Source of the DNA: a virus | DNA: 61,639 nt | Direction: 5' to 3' (one strand) | IMG/VR virus record: IMGVR_UViG_3300043444_000203 | Coordinates: 1 to 61,639 of that record | Program-made: the position numbers and the translations under genes | Shown here: in pieces, positions 56,278 through 61,639 of the stretch | Numbering within the stretch: position 1 is the first letter of the stretch | How the letters are laid out: every line of letters begins with the position of its first letter | The notes under the pieces: model-generated | Seen by the model: the letters and a program-made list of their open reading frames with translations, nothing else | Databases searched by the model: none | Told to the model about the DNA's origin: nothing

Positions 56278-56855
56278 CGTAATTCTTTCAAGGCAATTTC
56301 ACGAAACTTGGTTCGGTCAAACATAATAAAAGGTGTATATTTAATCCATTTTCTGTGAAGGGAAGGATATCTGATATTATCAGCGATTCTTTTTTCCCAC
56401 ATGGGCATGAAACCCATCAGCGAATTCAATATACACAAGGTTTCATCTTTGATTTCTGCATACAACACCATGTTGAGTAGTGTAGGATATTCTCCATCTG
56501 TGTGTAGAAGTTCATTGATTTTTCCTTCTTCGGCTATCAAAGCACAATCATTTTTGAAGTGATAACTCATTGCTTGAATTACCGCCAATCGTTCCATGTG
56601 TGCTTCACGAGCATCATCGGCAAGTAAAGAACCTGCCCATGTTTTTTCATCAACAAAGAAGTTGGAAACTAAAAACTGTTTATACTCCTCGGTGTCATAT
56701 TTGCGTGACAACTTGTAGAAGTGGTATTTGTCTTTTCGTTTCTCAAACGCTTCGATGCTAATATTGGATTTTCCATTGTATTTGAAATAATCATAGTCTG
56801 TGGTGAAATGGAGTTTCAACACATGATACAATGTAAATGCTTCATAACCTGTCAT
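56274..56855 (-). CDS. 59: gp59 helicase-loading protein
   Basis: A 193-residue all-helical protein. The N-terminal half (YEAFTLYHVLKLHFTTDYDY, then FKYNGKSNISIEAFEKRKDK and YHFYKLSRKY) closely follows the T4 gp59 plan K-L-Y-x-x-x-K-x-H...YDxxKYN...KRRDKYFFQKLSxKY. The next block FLVSNFFVDEKTWAGSLLAD matches the gp59 FISNLVANQDAWIG part. gp59 loads the gp41 helicase on gp32-coated forks. T4 gp59 is 217 residues. No ribosome binding site is seen at the ATG. Confidence 0.88.
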   Translation of the reverse strand: MTGYEAFTLYHVLKLHFTTDYDYFKYNGKSNISIEAFEKRKDKYHFYKLSRKYDTEEYKQFLVSNFFVDEKTWAGSLLADDAREAHMERLAVIQAMSYHFKNDCALIAEEGKINELLHTDGEYPTLLNMVLYAEIKDETLCILNSLMGFMPMWEKRIADNIRYPSLHRKWIKYTPFIMFDRTKFREIALKELR

Positions 56856-56874
56856 AACGAAATTATATCACAAA

Positions 56875-57096
56875 TCAAATAGGAAGTCTGGTAGTTTTGG
56901 GTAACATGTTCAATTCTTGTGCATCGACCTCAATCTTTGCCTTAAGGTCTTTGTTTACCAGTGATGAAGCCAGTTCAATCTCCATACCAGTTTGTTCACA
57001 ATAATCAACGATTGCTTCCATGTAATTGTAATCAGTACCAGCCACGATTTCTTCAATCTTCAACTGGAACTGATACATCTCATCTTTTGTTGGCAT
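56875..57096 (-). CDS. 33: late transcription coactivator gp33
   Basis: A 73-residue protein from the ATG that overlaps the dsbA stop (TGATG); a GTG one codon upstream is possible. The sequence YMEAIVDYCEQTGMEIELAS then LVNKDLKAKIEVDAQELNML, ending PKTTRLPI, follows the T4-like gp33 pattern: D-A-x-V-x-Y-C-x-x-x-x-I-E, LKAKI..DA..LN, LPI. gp33 bridges RNA polymerase to the sliding clamp to activate late promoters, in line with the NATAAATA elements in this window. Shorter than T4 gp33 (112). Confidence 0.85.
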   Translation of the reverse strand: MPTKDEMYQFQLKIEEIVAGTDYNYMEAIVDYCEQTGMEIELASSLVNKDLKAKIEVDAQELNMLPKTTRLPI

Positions 57097-57368
57097 CACT
57101 TAACGATAGTTTCATAAAGTTGTTCGAACTGTTCGTGTGTTGCCACTTCTTCGTCATAGTTTTGTTTATGATAAACTTTGACAAGACGGTTGACAATTCT
57201 TTTAGGCAATTTCAAATCGTCACACACCTTCTTTACTGCCTCTTTGATAAATTCTTTTTCACCATCCATACGGATCATGGAATTAGAACACTCTTTGATA
57301 GCATCAAGCAATTTCTTGCGGTCTGCCTCACTAGAGATTTGATTGATAGAAAACTGTTGTACAGCCAT
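57096..57368 (-). CDS. dsbA: DsbA-like late-promoter dsDNA-binding protein
   Basis: A 90-residue protein from MAVQQFSINQ. A longer frame reaching 57530 exists, but its first 54 codons run over the AAA gene in another frame and lack a ribosome binding site; AAGGAG lies before 57368. The C-terminal part DLKLPKRIVNRLVKVYHKQN, then FEQLYETIVK, follows T4 DsbA (DELGVDGKMFNRLLALYHKD...VELYDTVF). DsbA binds double-stranded DNA and enhances late transcription. It is coupled to gene 33. Confidence 0.85.
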   Translation of the reverse strand: MAVQQFSINQISSEADRKKLLDAIKECSNSMIRMDGEKEFIKEAVKKVCDDLKLPKRIVNRLVKVYHKQNYDEEVATHEQFEQLYETIVK

Positions 57369-57378
57369 AATATACTCC

Positions 57379-58554
57379 TTAAACAAAACCCATTTTTTTA
57401 CCAACACCTTTATTGTTGGCAGTTCCTTCAACTTTTTTATTGAACACCTCTGCGATGCTATACTTACCATCTGGTTTAGTTTCATATGAAACACCCAAAC
57501 GATTAGCAAGTTTTTCTGCTTGTTCAGCATTCAGTTGGTCAAATGACAATACATCAAAACAACGACCTGGTCGAATCAACGCAGGATCAACATCACGGAT
57601 GCTCGGCAAGTTTGTTGAGAAAATCAACTTCTTACCTTTTGTTGTAACCAATCCATCACCCACATTCAAAAAGCGGTGCATCATTGTGTTACCATCACTT
57701 CGTGCTTTCAGGAAGTTATCCGAATCTTCCAGAACCATGACACCAGTTTCATCTTCAATGAATCGTGCAAACAGATAGTCTTTCTCCAAGATTTGAGCAT
57801 CGTATGTAACGATGGCCGAGGAGTTACTGTGAGCCAATAGACCACGAATGAATGTAGTCTTACCAGTACCTGGTGGTCCAATCAACAAAAGAATGTTTGC
57901 GTTTGATTCAAGGAAACGGTCATAGTAGTCTGTCAACTTTTCATCTTTCAGAAAAGGATACATTTCATCAACTGGCAGTCGTTCCACATTCAAAGGAACA
58001 TTTACTGCATTACCATCGCTTGAATAAACCCATTCGATATATGATGTGACTTCTTCGAATTGTTTCAATAAAATGTCTGATGCATTTTTTAGAAAAATTT
58101 CATCGCCATAAATGGTAACTGTGATTGTGTTTGAACTAACATTATAACGAATGAAGTTATTGCCTTCAGTTACAATAATTCCAGCAGAATCGTGGAATTC
58201 TAGGATGTGGTCACCATCAAATTCATCTTCAATGAATTCTTGCCACTTTGAACGTCCACCAAGAAGTTTCAATTCACGACTTAGTGTTGATTTACCATCA
58301 ACTGTTCTTGCATCCAATAATTGTGAATACAGATAGTCACTATAATCCGATGCGCCAATAAAAATTTTCTCATTACTCATTTTGTGTGATGCGATTTCTT
58401 CGCTACTCCATGTCCAACTGTTAAATATGCGTCTTCGTCCAGATTTTCTTCCACCAAATTTTCTTCCTCTTCCTGCTGTTGTTACTCTAATAGGTCTATC
58501 AGGACTTGCTACAACATTCATACTTTTTAAAATTTCATCTAATGTTTTACTCAT
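57379..58554 (-). CDS. AAA+ ATPase, BCS1-like
   Basis: A protein of about 391 residues starting MSKTLDEILKS (ATGA overlap with the upstream small gene); a start 20 codons earlier lies over that gene. A later start MSNEKIF (codon 60) is possible. Residues 28-42 are very basic (RGRKFGGRKSGRRR). The AAA+ module contains Walker A GPPGTGKT (226-233), Walker B VMVLEDSD (272-279), sensor 1 IFSTN (311-315) and the arginine finger region ALIRPGRC. Relatives are BCS1/CDC48-type ATPases. It lies between dsbA and the lysis-like pair; role unknown, possibly remodelling of a phage complex. Confidence 0.82.
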   Translation of the reverse strand: MSKTLDEILKSMNVVASPDRPIRVTTAGRGRKFGGRKSGRRRIFNSWTWSSEEIASHKMSNEKIFIGASDYSDYLYSQLLDARTVDGKSTLSRELKLLGGRSKWQEFIEDEFDGDHILEFHDSAGIIVTEGNNFIRYNVSSNTITVTIYGDEIFLKNASDILLKQFEEVTSYIEWVYSSDGNAVNVPLNVERLPVDEMYPFLKDEKLTDYYDRFLESNANILLLIGPPGTGKTTFIRGLLAHSNSSAIVTYDAQILEKDYLFARFIEDETGVMVLEDSDNFLKARSDGNTMMHRFLNVGDGLVTTKGKKLIFSTNLPSIRDVDPALIRPGRCFDVLSFDQLNAEQAEKLANRLGVSYETKPDGKYSIAEVFNKKVEGTANNKGVGKKMGFV

Positions 58555-58769
58555 TTTTTCGCTGTCGCCGCATATGTGATGCAAACTGCATTTGAACTTG
58601 TTTCGTATGCACATTTCACAGATACTGGATCAACACCCTTTGCGATGGCTGATTCAATGTTTTTTGCCATGTTGTTTTGTGTATTGATATTGTAATTAAA
58701 ACCTGCAATTATTACGGTACACATAACAATTGTAACACAAGTTAAAATTGTAATCAAGTCTTTGTTCAT
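58551..58769 (-). CDS. small single-pass membrane protein
   Basis: A 72-residue protein with one hydrophobic helix near residues 5-25 (LITILTCVTIVMCTVIIAGF), then a soluble part with two Cys (VKCAYETSSNAVCITYAAT) suggesting a periplasmic disulfide. It overlaps both neighbours by ATGA: the SleB-type hydrolase upstream and the AAA gene downstream. Topology and position make a role in lysis or envelope interaction possible, but nothing proves a holin or spanin. Confidence 0.7.
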   Translation of the reverse strand: MNKDLITILTCVTIVMCTVIIAGFNYNINTQNNMAKNIESAIAKGVDPVSVKCAYETSSNAVCITYAATAKK

Positions 58770-59323
58770 ATGATTCCTTTATTTCTGTCAATTCTGTCCG
58801 AACTGCGTTTATAAAAAATGTGATTACCAATCGTTTCAACTTTTTTCAATCTTGTCCAACCAGGATTAACATAGTTGGCATGATAGTAAGTTGCACCGTT
58901 TGTCACATCTGTCATTCTCTCAAAGTTTACAACAAGATTTGTTGCAATCTGCAATATCTCATTATACAACGGAGTTTGTTTGATTGTCAATCGTTTGTTG
59001 GTAATTGTCTTATCACAATACCAAGAAAATTGGCATAGATTACCATCTTTTTGTTGAACAACTCCACATATATCATTAGCATAGTTACCAGATTGAACTC
59101 TGTTGATTGTCACGAAACCAACGGCATGTTTACCTTCTAGTGGTTCGTGTGCCGCTTCAAAGTAAATGTTTTCTGCTAGACAACTAACTTGTTTCTGTAG
59201 TTCCGCAGTCAATACATTATAATTCGCTTTGATTGGTAAATCTGGCTGTCTGATATTTACCATCGACATAGTTAAGATAACTGCTGATAGCATTATACTT
59301 AAAAGTATAGGCATACTTCGCAT
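58766..59323 (-). CDS. SleB/Hydrolase_2-type cell wall hydrolase (probable endolysin)
   Basis: A 185-residue protein. Residues 4-22 form a hydrophobic signal or signal-anchor segment (MPILLSIMLSAVILTMSMV). The catalytic domain begins at ELQKQVSCLAENIYFEAAHE and continues EGKHAVGFVTINRV, GNYANDICGVVQQ and CQFSWYCD, the pattern of SleB/CwlJ hydrolases, in which the Glu of NIYFEA is catalytic. It likely cuts peptidoglycan. Because the N-terminus is hydrophobic, export could be holin-independent. An AAGGAAAA site precedes it. Confidence 0.86.
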   Translation of the reverse strand: MRSMPILLSIMLSAVILTMSMVNIRQPDLPIKANYNVLTAELQKQVSCLAENIYFEAAHEPLEGKHAVGFVTINRVQSGNYANDICGVVQQKDGNLCQFSWYCDKTITNKRLTIKQTPLYNEILQIATNLVVNFERMTDVTNGATYYHANYVNPGWTRLKKVETIGNHIFYKRSSDRIDRNKGII

Positions 59324-59364
59324 ATTTTTCCTTTCTGTGTGTTAAGAACCATTCGGTCCTTCCA

Positions 59365-59628
59365 TCAGGATTTCTTCGGCTTTGTGGCGTCAGGCAACAT
59401 CGACACGAACCCATTTAGTGTTTGTGCTTTGTTGATAATTTCTTGTTCTGATGGATATTTTGGATAGCCTGGATGCTTAGGGGTCTCTGCACCTTTTGCT
59501 TTTGCTGAATCACAGTCCATTGCGAACTGGTTGGCTATTTTTTCTCTTTCGCCGAAGTAATCTGATTCTAGCATATCTTTTGCCATTTTCAGTAATTCTA
59601 GGCGAATCTCAAAGGGACTCATACTCAT
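59365..59628 (-). CDS. small conserved phage protein of unknown function
   Basis: An 87-residue protein. The start MSPFEIRLELLKMAKDMLES (a second in-frame ATG, two codons after the first) and a helical part with EREKIANQF are typical of a small conserved family in aquatic T4-like phages. The middle has Pro/Lys-rich PKHPGYPKYPSEQEIINKAQ and the end FVSMLPDATKPKKS. An AGGAGA site supports the start. It lies between the tmRNA gene and the SleB-type hydrolase. Confidence 0.7.
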   Translation of the reverse strand: MSMSPFEIRLELLKMAKDMLESDYFGEREKIANQFAMDCDSAKAKGAETPKHPGYPKYPSEQEIINKAQTLNGFVSMLPDATKPKKS

Positions 59629-59654
59629 ATTATCTCCTGTGTTGTGTATGTGTA

Positions 59655-59821
59655 AAGTGGTGGATATTCTGTTACGAGGAATCCACCGAAACCCTAGTCA
59701 GCGTTTAGGCTGCCAATGCGAACTTTTCATCGTTTGCGTTTACTTTATTTAGTTTTTATATCTACTCTGATAAGTTGTCCACTTCTATACTTGTTGCCCT
59801 GTCGAAACCAAGTGCATCCCC
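59655..59821 (-). ncRNA. ssrA: tmRNA coding piece (5' acceptor strand, tag frame)
   Basis: Starts GGGGATG-CACTTGG-TTTCGAC-AGGG, close to the E. coli tmRNA 5' end (GGGGCTGATTCTGGATTCGACGGG in two parts). Upstream of the tag is AGTAAACGCAAACGATGAAA, like E. coli AGTCGCAAACGACGAAA. The stop codon lies in a loop closed by CAGC/GCTG, as in E. coli. A further hairpin, GGTGGAT/ATCCACC (59687-59681 with 59665-59659), marks the approximate 3' end. Confidence 0.88.
59705..59737 (-). other. tmRNA tag reading frame: ANDEKFALAA-stop
   Basis: Resume codon GCA (59737-59735), then codons for N-D-E-K-F-A-L-A-A and TAA at 59707-59705. Compared with E. coli ANDENYALAA it differs at two positions (N-Y to K-F). 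The LAA end is the ClpXP/ClpAP degradation signal in known tmRNA tags. Confidence 0.9.
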
Positions 59822-59896
59822 ATCAAAAGCACACCCAAATCTGGAAGTACGGATTCGGTCACCGTATCACTCAGGACTTAAACCTGTATATGCTTT

Positions 59897-59960
59897 TGGT
59901 GGAGATGGGGGGATTCGAACCCCCGTCCAGAACACTTTTCAAGTTGCTTCATACAACCAT
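59897..59960 (-). ncRNA. ssrA: tmRNA acceptor piece (T arm and 3' CCA)
   Basis: The 3' half of the tRNA-like domain. The T arm is GGGGG-TTCGAAT-CCCCC (59924-59908), followed by the seven-base acceptor strand CATCTCC, discriminator A (59900) and encoded CCA (59899-59897). Upstream lies GAAAAGTGTTCTGGAC, which contributes the helix with the coding piece. The 5' end near 59960 is inferred from the AATAAATA element. Confidence 0.9.
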
Positions 59961-59965
59961 ACATC

Positions 59966-59973
59966 TATTTATT
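59966..59973 (-). promoter_or_regulatory. late-type promoter element for the tmRNA gene
   Basis: AATAAATA on the minus strand overlaps the stop of the 74-aa gene. Transcription starting about six bases downstream would begin near 59960, just before the acceptor piece. Confidence 0.45.
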
Positions 59974-60193
59974 CTATCACAATTTCATTCTCATCACAAG
60001 AAGTCATTTTTCCATCACAATAGATGCTGTACTTGAAACCACCGTCAGGAAACGGTGTGTCACCAGTCCATGATATTGTATAGAGAATTACATTTCTTGT
60101 CAAGTAAAATTTATCTTCGGATTCAAATACTTTCCATGGCAAGTCACTTTTACCATTTTTATGGTCAACATTGTAGCGAATATAATATCTCAT
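59969..60193 (-). CDS. small conserved phage protein of unknown function
   Basis: A 74-residue protein: MRYYIRYNVDHKNGKSDLPW, then KVFESEDKFYLTRNVILYTI, WTGD, FKYSIYCDGKMTSCDENEIV. The pattern D-x-x-W-x-V-F...T-R-N-V-x-x...W-T-x-D...G-F-K-Y-S-I-x-C-D-G recurs in small proteins of aquatic T4-like phages. No catalytic site is seen. Its ATG overlaps the PP-loop gene stop (TAATG), with GGAGAAAT serving as ribosome binding site. Confidence 0.7.
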   Translation of the reverse strand: MRYYIRYNVDHKNGKSDLPWKVFESEDKFYLTRNVILYTISWTGDTPFPDGGFKYSIYCDGKMTSCDENEIVIE

Positions 60194-61392
60194 TATTTCT
60201 CCAGGGAATAATATTTGCTCATTGTCAATGGTAATCCAGTGAAACCTGTTGTACCCACTTTTAAAATGTCCTTGAATTTTTTAAAAGTTTCTTCACTTCC
60301 ATGTTTCCATATTGATGATACTGATTTGTCCATACTATCTACCCACCAATTATCCAGAGGTCTGTTACCCAGAAATCCTTCTTTAGGTGTTATGAACACA
60401 GGTTTCCAGTCAGGATAAATTGTCTCATGGAAGTATTTGTATTTCAGATTACCACTATATTCTTTACTCTCACAATATAAATGTGGACGATTACCCATTC
60501 TAAAATATGGCTCTCTTGGTTCAAAATATCCTGGATGATCCAGTTTTTCAACATATCTTTTCAAAACATGTGCTTGCTTAATTATAAGTTTAACATCATC
60601 AGGGCTTTGATAGAAGAACTCTAGAAAATTTCTCCCTTTCAAATCAGGATCAGATAGAATCATTCCAGCAGTATCACATGAAAAGATATCATTGAAACCC
60701 ATCGAATATTTTCCATCACTTATTCTTAGTGTTGGTTTATCTGTTCCATATATCACACAAACTTTTTTTCCTTCAAGGATCATATCCCAGATATGTTTTG
60801 TGTGTTTAATCCAGAAACCTCTGTAGAGTGGAGCAGAAGGAAAACTATTTGCACCAAACAATATCTCATGCTCATCACGCTTTCTAAATTCTTTCCAGAT
60901 TGTATCCAACATTTCAACTTCATCAAGAATGGTTATTTTCATTTTTGATGTTCCATATCTCTTCACGATTTCATCCACTTGTGGTTTAACATTATAGAGA
61001 TAGTCTGCGTTGTGAATAGTTCCTTCAACAACATTGGTTGATTTGTAACTGTTGAAGTTTACAATTTCATCCAATTTGATATCATATTTAAGGAAAGTAT
61101 CTAGGATATTCTGACTATCTGGACCACCACTATACGATAGAACTAGATAATCATTGTTATCCCTCAACTGTTGCGCTCGGCGTCTGTAGAATTCACCCAA
61201 GCCAGTATCTGGCTCAGGCTCCGTTGTCCAATCATACTGGTCAAAAACATCATCATTAAAATAAAATTTTAATTTTTGATTTGTTCTCTTCGATTCAAAC
61301 AACGCAATATGTTTGTGTAGGAATCTCTGATTACCTACTTCATAATGTCCAAGTCTATCAATAGAATTGACAGACATGTTGGTGATAATCAT
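60193..61392 (-). CDS. PP-loop ATP pyrophosphatase (asparagine-synthase/QueC-like)
   Basis: A 399-residue protein. Near residues 83-93 it has LVLSYSGGPDS, the P-loop of N-type ATP pyrophosphatases that adenylate a substrate before amide, thiol or nitrile chemistry. A preceding part (GEFYRRRAQQLRDNNDYLVL) and a following NILDTFLKYDIKLDEIVNFN fit this fold. The rest (about 200-399) has aromatic-rich blocks (WDMILEGKKVCVIYGTDKPT; NWWVDSMDKSVSSIW) with no domain I can name. Substrate is unknown; tRNA, DNA base and small-molecule modification are all possible. It overlaps the Bug-like gene by ATGA. Confidence 0.78.
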   Translation of the reverse strand: MIITNMSVNSIDRLGHYEVGNQRFLHKHIALFESKRTNQKLKFYFNDDVFDQYDWTTEPEPDTGLGEFYRRRAQQLRDNNDYLVLSYSGGPDSQNILDTFLKYDIKLDEIVNFNSYKSTNVVEGTIHNADYLYNVKPQVDEIVKRYGTSKMKITILDEVEMLDTIWKEFRKRDEHEILFGANSFPSAPLYRGFWIKHTKHIWDMILEGKKVCVIYGTDKPTLRISDGKYSMGFNDIFSCDTAGMILSDPDLKGRNFLEFFYQSPDDVKLIIKQAHVLKRYVEKLDHPGYFEPREPYFRMGNRPHLYCESKEYSGNLKYKYFHETIYPDWKPVFITPKEGFLGNRPLDNWWVDSMDKSVSSIWKHGSEETFKKFKDILKVGTTGFTGLPLTMSKYYSLEK

Positions 61393-61639
61393 TCTGTAAT
61401 AATTTCTCTGATATACTTTTCTGGTGATGAAATACTTTGTTTGCCGAAACTAATATCCATTCTCTTTCTGACTTCCAAAGATTCATCGCTACGCATAAAT
61501 TCTACGATTGCTTTACGCAATTTTTCAACATCTTGTGGATTAGCAGTCTTATTTGCAAACAAGAAAACATTGTTGAAATACTTATAGTCTTGAGGAATGG
61601 ACAAACCCTGTTCTCGTAATGTTGGCACATTAGGCAAAT
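61389..61639 (-). CDS. Bug/TctC-family solute-binding protein, C-terminal part (5' end beyond window)
   Basis: About 83 residues are visible and the frame is open to the window edge, so the start is missing. The sequence LPNVPTLREQG is the family's L-P-D-V-P-T-x-x-E-x-G motif; then come FNNVFLFANKTANPQDVEKLR, a helix KAIVEFM, S-L-E-V-R-K-R-M, and S-P-E-K-Y-I-R-E-I. These are the C-terminal elements of the periplasmic tripartite-tricarboxylate binding proteins common in betaproteobacteria. The ATGA overlap with the PP-loop gene argues it is a true part of this phage operon. Signal peptide and ligand residues cannot be seen. Confidence 0.75.
   Translation of the reverse strand, partial: LPNVPTLREQGLSIPQDYKYFNNVFLFANKTANPQDVEKLRKAIVEFMRSDESLEVRKRMDISFGKQSISSPEKYIREIITE

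Larger units (their letters stand above)
59655..59960 (-). ncRNA. ssrA: circularly permuted (two-piece) tmRNA gene, precursor
   Basis: The minus strand holds both halves of a tmRNA in permuted order: acceptor piece (to 59897), a 75-base intervening segment (59896-59822), then the coding piece from 59821. The ends pair as in tRNA-Ala: GGGGATG (59821-59815) with CATCTCC (59907-59901), giving seven pairs with a G-U at the third position, the alanine identity pair. A helix joining the pieces also forms: CAGGGCA and CAAGU of the coding piece with TGTTCTG and ACTTG of the acceptor piece. The tag is ANDEKFALAA. This fills the only gene-free stretch over 300 bases. Precise outer ends are estimates. 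Confidence 0.92.

Noticed and set aside
56862-56870. TGATATAAT before gene 59 as an extended -10 promoter
   Set aside because: It lies only 6 bases from the gene 59 ATG and has no good -35; kept as a possibility only.
57369-57530. 54-codon N-terminal extension of the DsbA-like gene
   Set aside because: It runs over the 3' end of the AAA gene in another frame and has no ribosome binding site; AAGGAG precedes the ATG at 57368.
59881-59960. T arm and acceptor interpreted as an ordinary tRNA gene
   Set aside because: No anticodon arm or D arm precedes the T arm; the 5' acceptor strand is found downstream at 59821, with a tag frame, as in a permuted tmRNA.
59774-60036. Plus-strand frames crossing 59716-60036
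   Set aside because: They cover the tmRNA gene on the other strand and have no coding character.

Overview
The window is a contiguous piece of a T4-like contractile-tailed phage genome (Caudoviricetes, myovirus morphology). It has low GC, tightly packed genes, many ATGA/TAATG overlaps, and the T4 morphogenesis order. I see no integrase, transposase or bacterial housekeeping operon. The gene set resembles marine and freshwater T4-like phages rather than coliphage T4: a DUF4815-type giant structural protein, gp5 without its lysozyme domain, an SleB-type hydrolase, and many collagen-like and S74 fibre genes.

Layout. (1) 1-8874, minus strand: tail tube gp19 (3' end cut by the window edge), sheath gp18, large terminase gp17, a Dps-like ferritin, small terminase gp16, gp15, gp14, gp13, then a glycosyltransferase and a 2-oxoglutarate dioxygenase. 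(2) 8890-31365, minus strand: an accessory fibre region of collagen-like, S74-chaperone, LamG, Ig-like and Mtd_N-like proteins plus small partners. (3) 31362-50206, minus strand: the baseplate block, from a 2051-aa structural protein through gp8, gp7-like, gp6, gp25, an unknown, a separate gp5-like spike, the gp5 OB-domain hub, gp27, gp53 and gp48. (4) 50237-54779, plus strand: gp4, an unknown, gp54, gp26 with a probable -1 frameshift into a small chaperone-like frame, and a gp29-like tape-measure/hub protein carrying a lambda-R-like lysozyme domain. (5) 54780-58614, minus strand: terminator, gp32, HAD phosphatase, gp59, gp33, DsbA, and a BCS1-like AAA+ ATPase. (6) 58551-59628, minus strand: small membrane protein, SleB-type hydrolase, small conserved protein. 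(7) 59655-59960, minus strand: a circularly permuted, two-piece tmRNA gene. (8) 59969-61639, minus strand: a small conserved protein, a PP-loop ATPase and the C-terminal part of a Bug/TctC solute-binding protein that runs off the window.

How it works together. Regions 1, 3 and 4 supply packaging, neck, tail and baseplate. Region 2 supplies receptor-binding fibres. Region 5 supplies recombination/replication proteins and the late-transcription coactivators gp33 and DsbA. A NATAAATA element, like the T4 late promoter, precedes many structural genes. Most copies lie 20-45 nt before a start codon, but in five places it lies only 4-5 nt before the start. Gene 32 instead has two sigma70-like promoters and its own terminator.

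Most notable: the phage tmRNA, with G3-U70 acceptor pairing and tag ANDEKFALAA in permuted order; the slippery heptamers at the end of gene 26; the apparent move of tail-lysozyme function from gp5 to the tape measure; the hydroxylase/glycosyltransferase pair beside collagen-like fibres; and the Bug-family protein. The ANDE...ALAA tag, the permuted tmRNA and the Bug protein together suggest, as inference only, a betaproteobacterial host.
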